From assembly GCA_964036045.1 (NCBI GenBank), contig OZ038378.1:182368944-182432943 (forward strand): DNA of 64,000 nucleotides. Direction: 5' to 3'. Position 1 is the stretch's first letter; each line of letters opens with the position of its first letter. The position numbers and the translations under genes are program-made. Of this stretch, positions 33,796 to 43,750 are shown one piece after another. The notes beneath the pieces are model-generated. The model was not told where the DNA came from. It did not search any database and was given only the letters and a program-made list of their open reading frames with translations. The stretch is from Eutreptiella sp. 'Long Island Sound 2002'. Lineage: Eukaryota; Euglenozoa; Euglenophyceae; Eutreptiales; Eutreptiaceae.

Positions 33796-35184
33796 TCCCG
33801 CAAGCAAATCACAGCACATTGGGCTCAGATTCAGCAATGGATGAATGAGTTCATTACAATCGAGGATGAGGAAACCCCGTTGGGAAAGGTTAAACCCCCC
33901 CCCTTATCCAAATCTCGATGGCCTCCCAGCACTATGTGCGTGGTATGTGCATGTAGACGCAGGCATTCTGCCAACATATGTGCATTGCGCTCTGGCACAC
34001 ACCCTAGCAACACAGGGAGATGTATTTTTCGTAGCGGCATGTGTTGACCCGATTGATTTGAATTGTTGGAATGTGCCGAACAAGGGACAGGGATATGGTC
34101 GGCATGTCGTTGCCCATTCCTGTCTTCCCAAGACATCCATTGTTTGCTCATAGACAATTCAAAAACAAAAGCACAGTCCCCCAGGCTGCCCATCATTGGG
34201 TAACCCTGCCGTTGGACAATGGGGGTCGCAAGGAGGCCACACAGCGCTCTACACATGCACGTCCGAGTATGCATGTGCAGCAATGTTGGGCAATGTTCTC
34301 CGATACTCATTCAACTCAAATACTCAATGGGGGTGGGCGCAGAGGAACTGGGCAAATCTGCAGGCAGGGACTGCTCCTCCATCCTGGGTGCGCTGCATTA
34401 TCCATGGACCCAGCAATATAACATAGTGCAGACACAAACTGAAGGGTGGTGGTGCTGGGCCACAAACGAGGTCAGTGCTGAGGAACCGACTGACCCTGCC
34501 TTCAAACAACTTCAGCCATTAGTCCTCAGAGTCACAAAGCGGTGTGCACAGTTCTCTGTGGCTATGTACAGCTGACATGATGCACTCGGTTGTTCCATCA
34601 ATATGAGTGATTGGTGCTGCGTTTTCGTTCCGGCATCTCGTGATGGGGCCTGCCCTCCACAAATCGACAGCAGAAAGGGCGAGGCATGGAGCCAGTAAAA
34701 TACTATGCACTGGCGGAGGCATGGAAACGGAATATCAAAGTGCGTTGGACTCTAATGCAACACCGGAAATGAAATGATAAAAGCAGAGACCCGCGTCAAT
34801 TGGCAACGGGACGCAGAAGACCATGAAGCACAGATTTCGGGCATTGAAAGGGGGGTTCACGGTGCACTAAATGGGCGGGCGCGGTACCAAGCACCAGGCC
34901 ACCTGTGCGGCACAAATGCGCCCCTGACAAAGGATGTGGTTGCATAAATGTAAAACCCTTTTTGAAGACTGCGGTTCTAGAATTGCACAAGGCCAGCACT
35001 CACTCTGCTGCGACCCAAGGTGAGCAGGTCATAGCTGCTGATGGTGTTCGGTACCTCTCGTCCAAGCCGGTTGTGCGCGTCTGCAGGAGGAAGGGGGCTG
35101 CTTTGAAGAGCCACGCTTGGCGCTTGCGTCCGGGCATTCAGAGGTCATTGGGTGGGACTGAGTCAGTCATGATGCGGTGGGGGG
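33796..35184. other. No gene recognised
   Basis: Overlapping short frames of 60-160 codons on both strands, none with motifs. Confidence 0.45.
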
Positions 35185-35874
35185 CTATGTTTGCCAACAG
35201 CCGTACATACGCCCCAGTTCATGGTTCAGTTCTCTTTCCTGTCCCCATTCCGGTGTCATGGTGTCTGGACGCCCTTTCGCAATGCGTGGCCTTCCTGCCC
35301 CACCCCACGTGCCTGTGACAGAGGCATCAGCCCGTGAAGGCGGTACGGTGGGGGGACGGGGAGGGAGATGGGGAGCGGGGAGCGATCGCGGGGGGTCGTT
35401 GAACGCGTCGCTAGCTTTTTGTCTCTTGGACCGCTCCTGACACCACTTCTCCCCACAGACGGGGCAGCTGTAGTAAGCGAACCCCCGTTTGCCTCGGAGC
35501 CGCCTCCAGTGCTCCTTGTGGTCGCACCGCCCGTTCGGGTACAAGGGGAACTGCCGTGAACCGCCGTGACCAGTCATCGGCCCCGGCGTGGAGCCGGAGG
35601 TCGAAACGAGTGCACCGAGCGGTGGTGGGCACTCCGGGGCACTGCACCCGGGCCTTGGGCTGGACGAAGACGATGAGTCTGGGGCCGTAAAATCGGAGTC
35701 CGGCGGGTTGCCGACTGCATTGGGGTCGCTGCTGTGCACAACCTCACTCGGGAGGGCAGCGCCAGGGGATGGCAGCCACCATACGGTCTGCAGCGCTGTG
35801 ACGTCGATGACCACTTTCCACGAGAACAGGTCGCTGATGGGAGTCTTCGGTGGGTCCGTTGGCATCTGATGCAA
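35185..35874 (-). CDS. Hypothetical protein with zinc-ribbon-like C-x-H...C-x2-C motif
   Basis: A frame of 229 codons. Residues 1-40 are protein-like (ISDLFSWKVVIDVTALQTVW). A Ser/Pro-rich low-complexity segment follows. A compact block near residues 112-143 then reads CDHKEHWRRLRGKRG, FAYYSCPVCGEKW. Its Cys-x-His, Cys-x2-Cys spacing with flanking aromatic residues looks like a small zinc-binding fold. The last third is Pro/Arg-rich. I do not know the family. The frame may be one exon of a longer gene, since the start Met has no special context. No neighbours inform its role. Confidence 0.4.
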   Translation of the reverse strand: MHQMPTDPPKTPISDLFSWKVVIDVTALQTVWWLPSPGAALPSEVVHSSDPNAVGNPPDSDFTAPDSSSSSSPRPGCSAPECPPPLGALVSTSGSTPGPMTGHGGSRQFPLYPNGRCDHKEHWRRLRGKRGFAYYSCPVCGEKWCQERSKRQKASDAFNDPPRSLPAPHLPPRPPTVPPSRADASVTGTWGGAGRPRIAKGRPDTMTPEWGQERELNHELGRMYGCWQT

Positions 35875-37374
35875 AGCAGGGGAGCTGAGGTGGAGACCAC
35901 TGCCGCACGGCTAATGGGGGCTGATTGGCCTGAGGGGGCGTGGGGCCCGGTTTGTGGGCTAGGGCGGGGCCATGAGCAACGGATACTGGGCTCACACATG
36001 CCCCCGTGACACAGGCATATGGGCTAGGGCGGGGGGGGGGGGGGGGGTTATGCCGATTGGTTCAGTGGTGTTGCCCTTGATCAGGAGAAAACCTGCTGTG
36101 GCTGAGGCTGTGGAAGGGCCTTGCAGGCGCCGGGTTCTTGGAGCAGCGGTGTAAAAGATAAAATGGCTGTTGTAATGGACCAAAACGTTTGGGAGCAATG
36201 GATGGACACATGGTGGCCTAAGGAAGTGAACTTGTGGCACCGCGACCCTCAACTCCAAGTTCATGGCCAAGAAAGAAAGCTGAAGGCCCCCCACAGCCGC
36301 TTCCAACCCCTACAAAATTCACGAGGGGGAGGTTGTGTGGACGGGGGGGGGCAGAAGATGAACAGGTGCGCCCCAGCACGCATACGCTTTACAAGAGAAA
36401 CAGACACCATTGTGTGCAGCAAAGGCGAGGGTGTCCATTGCCACTGCACGCGACGGAGCAACAGAAAGTGAGGGAAACACGCAATATAGGAACCCTGGAC
36501 CCTTTCCCTGGAGCTGAACTGGACCTAAAGCTAATACCCATCCCTTTACATGTGTAGGCCCAACTTTTCCAATTTTCTATTTGTCCCTGAGTCTTGCTAA
36601 AGGACTTCGTGGTCGTGGGCAAGAAGCCCTCAAACAAATCCACACCAGTTCAAGAATTGATAGCAACTATCCAGAAGCCACCAAGAATCAAAAGGAACAA
36701 GTCAGAATCCACTAGGAATTTGCACTAACCACCAAGAAGCACCCAGGAAGTAACAGGAACCATCTAGAAAGCCTCTAGGAATCATCCTGAAAAATCTAGG
36801 AATTCTTGCCGTCGTGAGTTTGAGGGTATTCTCTCTGGAAACATCCAAAACATACCACACCATGCATGCACCATGCAACAACAGCCCCCATGTTGTAAAT
36901 TGAGTAACTTTTTTAACACTAAACGACATGGCCGCCAGTTGCAGTACATGAAACAGCCCACCCCATCCCCATCGCTCGCTCTGTGTCCAGGTATAGGCTT
37001 GGTGGTGCACAAAGGACACCGTCCAAAAATGGGTGTTCTCTTGCACCAGGTGGCACATGTGTGTAAGTCGTGGTCACCCATATCCCAGGAAACCAGAAAT
37101 CCAGTAGCACAGATGCATTCGGGGTGGTTCGCGTCTCACACGATTAGGGAGGGCAGGGAGTGGAGAAGGCGGGGGGGTGGGGGTGCAAAGGCAGTGCCAT
37201 CAGGAAGGCAATGCGCAGCATGCAGGGCATACCCTCTTCTTTGACAACGCCGGTGGGAAATCACTGGTTTGAAGACTTGTCATGTGTGTAACCTGCCAAA
37301 CCCCTGAGTACATTGGAATGGAGCATGATCCTTTCACGGGGGGTTTGCCCTGCGCGTGCCCCGCGCACTACCCC
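35875..37374. other. No gene recognised
   Basis: It contains a GGCTCACACATGCCCCCGTG block near 35990 that recurs near 58178, a 16-nt G run near 36030-36047, and phrases like CCACCAAGAA repeated loosely at 36670-36790. No protein domain is seen. Confidence 0.45.
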
Positions 37375-37455
37375 CCCCCCTTGTGTAAACTACGCCAATG
37401 TACGGAATTATTACGGTCCCTACGCCCACTGTAGCTTGGACAAGGGCGTAGCTTG
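37372..37455. mobile_element. Poly-C-ended foldback element, copy B, with empty LINE target
   Basis: A C run plus TTGTGTAAACTACGCC at the left faces ACAAGGGCGTAGCTT at the right, giving inverted ends around about 45 bp. It carries CACTGTAGCTTGGACAAGGG, the unoccupied form of the LINE insertion site (first base C/T variant). It is a shorter version of the copy at 5659-5868. Confidence 0.6.
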
Positions 37456-37769
37456 CGCGCAACACATACAACTACCGACACACACGTGTGCACACGCATG
37501 GTATGGGTGCACCTTGACCTCTGCCCACATTTCCAAGTGTATGCAAACGCAAGAAAGCCTTGGGAACATGAAAATTTCAGGTTCACACCCATGTTGGCAC
37601 AAGCAATGAAGAATGCGAAACCTACAAATGTTCGGCTTGGAAACCCTTCTTGCGATCATACACCACGCGGAACAATTGCACATGCTCACCACTTGAAGAT
37701 GCCTTTGGCTGAGGCTTAGGGGCTGCTTTGGGCTCGGGCAACTTCAAATTCTTGGAAATCAAATCGCCT

Positions 37770-37916
37770 TGCATGTGGCATGTTGCATGTGTTCATGGCT
37801 CCATGTAATTGGCAAAAGTGACGACAAATCCATGTCTCATGTGGCCGCACTACATTTCGTACGCAATTAAAATTACGTACACAATTATTACGGTCCCTAT
37901 GCCTACTGTAGCTTGG
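37770..37916. mobile_element. Left arm of host foldback element interrupted by the LINE array
   Basis: TTGCATGTGGCATGTTGCAT through GCCGCACTACATTTCGTACG to CTACTGTAGCTTGG matches 5685-5832 almost base for base. The match stops exactly after TTGG at 37916, where LINE sequence begins. The missing right arm (ACAAGGGCGTAGCTTATACA plus G run) is found 10.5 kb away at 48425-48458. Confidence 0.8.
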
Positions 37917-39775
37917 CCATAGAACAGTGGAAAGTTCAGCAATAGGTCCCCACCGACAGACCTATGCCCTCAATCGGCAAGTATCACGCGGCGGAGCCGC
38001 GGCAAACATTGTCCCATCTGTCCAGCGAAGCGCCACAGCTCTTCCTCGGATACGGCGCCAAAGGCGCCGCCACAGTTCTTCTGGATAGGTCAGGTCGCCC
38101 TCCCTACCCTCAGCAGGAACTGGGTTGAGCTGACAGGTACCTTTGAGACGAAAACAAAACCACCCCCCGTGTCGACCACTATGATGAACCCCCAGCGGCC
38201 TGTCCGCCGGGTTTCGAACCCACGACCCATGACGTGGGAGACAAGCGTGTTTCCGATATGCTACTGTCCGATGTGCTGTGTACCGGCCGTTCCAACCACC
38301 AAGTCATTCCCCCCCCTTTACCCCTACGGCTGCCGCTGCGGTTTGCACTTAGCGTAGACCTTCAAAACCCAGATCGACCGTGGAGGTCGACCCCCGGCAG
38401 CGTGTCCGCCGCCTTTGCCACCAAACGTGGCACGTCGTGGGAGCCACGCGCGTTTCAGGTATGCTCCTCCCCTATTGTATGCCACTGACCAACGTGCTGT
38501 GTACCAGCCGCGGAAACCACCAGGTCTCTCCCCCCCCCAACGGCCCCAGCGGTTGCTGCTGCGGTGTGCACTTAGTGCAGACCTTCCAGGCTCAAATGCC
38601 CGGTGGCGTGCCCGTCGACTTCGCCACCAACCGTGGCTTGGGAGCCACGCGTGTTTCTGGTATGCTCCTCTCCCGTTGTTGCCCGGTGCTCCAGAGGCGC
38701 CACTGGCGCCACTCCGTCTCAGGACTCGATCCCCCCCCGCCGCCTCTTCCTGCTCTCACTCACGTCCGTACTGAACCCATCACTGTCACTGTCCCACGCC
38801 CCCCGCAACCACGTGTCACTGACATCGGTACTGAATGACACGTCTTCGGAGCTGGACAGAAAAACGTCTTCGTCACGCGACATCGATGACGCGGTCGAAC
38901 TGCCGCCTGACGTCCCCCCAGAGTCCACCTCTGACCCCAGGTCCAAGTCGGACACTTCTGCCATGGGCTCCAGCCCCAAAGCATCCCACTCCGTGACTCA
39001 GCGTCGTTTAGACAGGGGCAGCAGGTTATAGGGGTGCAGTTCCCGGCCCTGCCCCGCTAGTTCGTCGGCCGCCTCATTATCGGCCACCCCGAGGTGCGAT
39101 GGCACCCACCGGACCTGTAGCTTGTCCCCCGCCTCCCCGCGCAGCCAATCAATGTGCTCCCACAAGTCTCTGTGCCCTACCTCCCCTGACGAGGTGCGCC
39201 ACCCGTGCCTCTTCCACTTGTCTGTCCACACCGTGATAGCCTTAAAAATGTATTCGGAATCCACCACCACCACCATTCGCTCCCCCGCCTCCCGACTGAG
39301 CATCACATGTAACACCCCTCGCAGCTCTCCCCTGCTGATACTCTGTCGCTCATGAGCTGGCGTGTGCGCCCGAAAATTACGACTACTGTCGTTTCCGAAC
39401 CAGACCCCGTACCCCGCTTGCATCCAACCCCGCACGCGTTTCGCCGAGCCATCCGTGTACACCACCACCCACCCCTCACCCGACATTCTCTCCAGCTCCG
39501 CCAACAAAGATCGCTTGTGACTACCCCACTTTTCCTCCTTTAACTTCAGCGGGTCTGGTCGCGCTGACGGCAGCTTGGCCGTCGTGGGGGCTTGGGGCGC
39601 CCTGTGGAACATTGTCTTATGGTCCGCCCAGCTGTGGAGCTGAGCTATCAAATGGCGCAAGTCGACTCGACTGCACGACATGTTGCGCTCCCCCCTCCAG
39701 ATTTCCAAAACACCCACCCAAACAGCAACGAACTTCTCCAGCGAAACCTGCCGATGCTGATACTTTACCTCGCAC
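37917..39775 (-). mobile_element. LINE-1a: 5'-truncated copy 1 of the site-specific LINE
   Basis: On the minus strand this copy starts within the zinc finger-RNase H linker of ORF2 (CGAGGTAAAGTATCAGC) and runs to the element's 3' end, CTGTTCTATGG. It is bounded by CTACTGTAGCTTGG at 37903-37916 and 39776-39789. Compared with copies 2 and 3 its 3' untranslated region is about 221 bp longer. This is because the block from GTGCTGTGTACC to GCAGACCTT occurs twice, in diverged form (about 38270-38370 and 38490-38590). There is no poly-A tail. Confidence 0.85.
38998..39770 (-). pseudogene. RNase H domain of LINE copy 1
   Basis: The frame reads through YTDGSAKRVRGW, SRGELRG, VVVDSEYIF and WVPSHLGVADNEAADELA, so all four acidic residues of RNase H are kept. 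It stops at a TGA after SKRR, where copies 2 and 3 have CGA (Arg). The acidic C-terminal tail is therefore lost. There is no reverse transcriptase in this copy and no start codon of its own. Confidence 0.8.
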
Positions 39776-39789
39776 CTACTGTAGCTTGG

Positions 39790-41427
39790 CCATAGAACAG
39801 TGGAAAGTTCAGCAATAGGTCCCCACCGACAGACCTATGCCCTCAATCAGCAAGTATCACGCGGCGGAGCCGCGGCAAACATTGTCCCATCTGTCCAGCG
39901 AAGCGCCACAGCTCTCCTTCGGATACGGCGCCAGAGGCGCCGCCACAGTTCTTCTGGATAGGTCAGGTCGCCCTCCCTACCCTCAGCAGGAACTGGGTTG
40001 AGCTGACAGGTACCTCCGAGACGAAAATAAAACCACCCCCCGTGTCGCCCACTATGATGAACCCCCAGCGACCTGTCCGCCGGGTTTCGAACCCACGACC
40101 CATGACGTGGGAGACAAGCGTGTTTCCGATATGCTACTGTCCGATGTGCTGTGTACCGGCCGCGGAAACCACCAGGTCTCTCCCCCCCCCAACGGCCCCA
40201 GCGGTTGCTGCTGCGGTGTGCACTTAGTGCAGACCTTCAAGGCGGAAATGCCCGGTGGCGTGCCCGTCGACCTCGCCACCGACCGTGGCTTGGGAGTCAC
40301 GCGTGTTTCTGGTATGCTCCTCCCCCGTTGTTGCCCTGTGCTCCAGAGGCGCCACTGGCGCCACTCCGTCTCAGGACTCGATCCCCCCCCGCCGCCTCTT
40401 CCTGCTCTCACTCACGTCCGTACTGAACCCATCACTGTCACTGTCCCACGTCCCCCGCAACCGCGTGTCACTGACATCCGTACTGAATGACATGTCTTCC
40501 GAGCTGGACAGAAAAACGTCTTCGTCGTCCGACGTTGACGATGCGGTCGAACTGCCGCTTGACGTCCCCCCAGAGTCCACCTCTGACCCCAGGTCCCGGT
40601 CGGACACTTCTGCCATGGGCTCCAGCCCCAATGCATCCCACTCCGTGACTCGGCGTCGTTTGGACAGGGGCAGCAGGTTATAGGGGTGCAGTTCCCGGCC
40701 CTGCCCCGCTAGTTCATCGGCTGCCTCATTACCGGCCACCCCGAGGTGCGATGGCACCCAGCGGACCTGTAACTTGTCCCCCGCCTCCCCGCGAAGCCAA
40801 TCAATGTGCTCCCACAAGTCTCTGTGCCCCACTTCCCCTGACGACGTGCGCCACCCGTGCCTCTTCCACTTGTCTGTGCACACTGTGATAGCCTTAAAAA
40901 TGTATTCGGAATCCACCACCACCACCATCCGCTCCCCCGCCTCCCGACTGAGCATCGCATGTAGCACCCCTCGCAGCTCTCCCCTGCTGATACTCTGTCG
41001 CTCATGAGCTGGCACGTGTGCCCGAAAATTACGATTACTGTTGTCCCCGAACCAAACCCCGTACCCCGCTTGCATCCAACCGCGGACGCGTTTCGCCGAG
41101 CCATCCGTATACACTACGACCCACCCCTCACCCGACATCCCCTCTAGCTCCGCCAACAAAGATCGTTTGTGGCTACCCCACTTTTCCTCCTTTAACTTCA
41201 GCGGGTCTGGTCGCGCTGACGGCAGCTTGGCCGTCGTGGGGGCTTGGGGCGCCCTGTGGAACATTGTCTTATGGTCCGCCCAGCTGTGGAGCTGAGCTAT
41301 CAAATGGCGCAAGTCGACTCGACTGCACGACATGTTGCGCTCCCCCCTCCAGATTTCCAAAACACCCACCCAAACAGCAACGAACTTCTCCAGCGAAACC
41401 TGCCGATGCTGATACTTTACCTCGCAC
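39790..41427 (-). mobile_element. LINE-1b: 5'-truncated copy 2
   Basis: It has the same 5' truncation point as copy 1 (CCTCGCAC joined to CTACTGTAGCTTGG on the plus strand) and the same 3' end. It is bounded by the 14-bp word at 39776-39789 and 41428-41441, for a period of 1652 bp. It matches copy 3 more closely than copy 1 does, sharing the 3' tail without the 221-bp duplication. Confidence 0.85.
40371..41420 (-). pseudogene. RNase H domain of LINE copy 2
   Basis: The frame is open through the RNase H motifs (YTDGSAKRVRGW, SRGELRG, VVVDSEYIF, GVAGNEAADELA). It continues into an acidic Ser/Asp/Glu tail ending RKRRRGGIES at 40371. This is the best view of the natural ORF2 C-terminus in this family. 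It lacks everything upstream, so it is a fragment. Confidence 0.8.
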
Positions 41428-41441
41428 CTACTGTAGCTTGG
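41428..41441. repeat. 14-bp target duplication CTACTGTAGCTTGG between LINE copies 2 and 3
   Basis: The word occurs at 37903-37916, 39776-39789, 41428-41441 and 48411-48424, that is, at both ends of the array and at each internal junction. Confidence 0.9.
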
Positions 41442-42119
41442 CCATAGAACAGTGGAAAGTTCAGCAATAGGTCCCCACCGACAGACCTATGCCCTCAATC
41501 AGCAAGTATCACGCGGCGGAGCCGCGGCAAACATTGTCCCATCTGTCCAGCGAAGCGCCACAGCTCTCCTTCGGATACGGCGCCAGAGGCGCCGCCACAG
41601 TTCTTCTGGATAGGTCAGGTCGCCCTCCCTACCCTCAGCAGGAACTGGGTTGAGCTGACAGGTACCTCCGAGACGAAAATAAAACCACCCCCCGTGTCGA
41701 CCACTATGATGAACCCCCAGCGACCTGTCCGCCGGGTTTCGAACCCACGACCCATGACGTGGGAGACAAGCGTGTTTCCGATATGCTACTGTCCGATGTG
41801 CTGTGTACCGGCCGCGGAAACCACCAGGTCTCTCCCCCCCCCAACGGCCCCAGCGGTTGCTGCTGCGGTGTGCACTTAGTGCAGACCTTCAAGGCGGAAA
41901 TGCCCGGTGGCGTGCCCGTCGACCTCGCCACCGACCGTGGCTTGGGAGTCACGCGTGTTTCTGGTATGCTCCTCCCCCGTTGTTGCCCTGTGCTCCAGAG
42001 GCGCCACTGGCGCCACTCCGTCTCAGGACTCGATCCCCCCCCGCCGCCTCTTCCTGCTCTCACTCACGTCCGTACTGAACCCATCACTGTCACTGTCCCA
42101 CGTCCCCCGCAACCGCGTG

Positions 42120-43749
42120 TCACTGACATCCGTACTGAATGACATGTCTTCCGAGCTGGACAGAAAAACGTCTTCGTCGTCCGACGTTGACGATGCGGTC
42201 GAACTGCCGCTTGACGTCCCCCCCAGAGTCCACCTCTGACCCCAGGTCCCGGTCGGACACTTCTGCCATGGGCTCCAGCCCCAATGCATCCCACTCCGTG
42301 ACTCGGCGTCGTTTGGACAGGGGCAGCAGGTTATAGGGGTGCAGTTCCCGGCCCTGCCCCGCTAGTTCATCGGCTGCCTCATTACCGGCCACCCCGAGGT
42401 GCGATGGCACCCAGCGGACCTGTAACTTGTCCCCCGCCTCCCCGCGCAGCCAATCAATGTGCTCCCACAAGTCTCTGTGCCCCACCTCCCCTGACGACGT
42501 GCGCCACCCGTGCCTCTTCCACTTGTCTGTCCACACTGTGATAGCCTTAAAAATGTATTCGGAATCCACCACCACCACCATCCGCTCCCCCGCCTCCCGA
42601 CTGAGCATCGCATGTAGCACCCCTCGCAGCTCTCCCCTGCTGATACTCTGTCGCTCATGAGCTGGCACGTGTGCCCGAAAATTACGATTACTGTTGTCCC
42701 CGAACCAAACCCCGTACCCCGCTTGCATCCAACCGCGGACGCGTTTCGCCGAGCCATCCGTATACACTACGACCCACCCCTCACCCGACATCCCCTCTAG
42801 CTCCGCCAACAAAGATCGTTTGTGGCTACCCCACTTTTCCTCCTTTAACTTCAGCGGGTCTGGTCGCGCTGACGGCAGCTTGGCCGTCGTGGGGGCTTGG
42901 GGCGCCCTGTGGAACATCGTCTTATGGTCCGCCCAGCTGTGGAGCTGTGCTATCAAATGGCGCAGATCGACTCGACTGCACGACATGTTGCGCTCCCCCC
43001 TCCAGATTTCCAACACACCCACCCAAACAGCTACAAACTCCTCCAACGAAACCTGCCGACGCTGATACTTTACCTCGCACCGCAGCTTCCACTGCGCACG
43101 CAGGCCTGCCCACAAAACGAGGCCCTGCGTTGTCTGCAGCGATAGCAGAGGTTCCTCCAGCAGAAGCCTGCTGGGCTCCACTGCTCCCCCCCCCCCCCTG
43201 CGCCAGGCCAAACGCCTTTCTCACCGTATCAAACATAAATGCCGAGAAGTAGCATCGCTTCAGCGTGTGCGCGTGGTCCTCCACCCGCCCGCACTGTGGA
43301 CACAGCTTACCCCCCAGCCGCTCCATTCGTGCACCAACTGGCAGCTTACGCCACAGAACCCTCCGTATAAAATCCAAATCCCATTTGGGGAGGTGTAGGC
43401 ACCCAAACACACGCCAAACTTCCTTAGGTTGACGGGCCTCGTGGCGCGTGCGCTGCTGCATGGCCAAAAGGGTCCGTCGCTTCGCCCACTGCAACGACCA
43501 ATTATCCACCGGGGGGGTCGCCGGGACCGCAAAATTGGGTTCGTACATCCCCACCACCCGCAAAGCCGATTCCTCATAGATGGCACGCCATGTGGGGGCC
43601 ACTGTGCCTAACAGCTGGGGTGGTATCTTGGACCCCGAGATGAGGTCACACCAGCGCAGCACCCCCCTCCGGTGCAGTGCCGGGCAGTAGTAGGTCAACC
43701 AAACCTTATTACGAAAAAACACGCAGTGCCAAACGCCCAAGGACCACAA
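42120..43749 (-). pseudogene. LINE ORF2 C-terminal part: zinc finger and RNase H (frame-shifted)
   Basis: One frame from 43749 continues ORF2 (LWSLGVWHCVFFRNKVW) and holds KLCPQCGRVEDHAHTLKRC, a C-x2-C...H...C finger. After the 13-nt C run at 43186-43198 the next frame carries RNase H: YTDGS, GELRG, VVVDSEYIF and PSHLGVAGNEAADELA, with all catalytic acids. A C7 tract at 42218-42224 (C6 in copy 2) throws off the acidic tail and gives a stop at 42120. The breaks lie in homopolymers, so true polymorphism, slippage and sequencing error cannot be told apart. Confidence 0.8.
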
Positions 43750-43750
43750 T

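Noticed and set aside
38200-38260. A full tRNA gene around the GGTTCGAAACC motif in the LINE tail
   Set aside because: Only a T-arm/B-box-like part is present. No acceptor stem or good A box could be paired.
38169-42336. Plus-strand frames in the LINE array
   Set aside because: They are antisense to RNase H and the 3' tail of the LINE and recur only because the copies recur.
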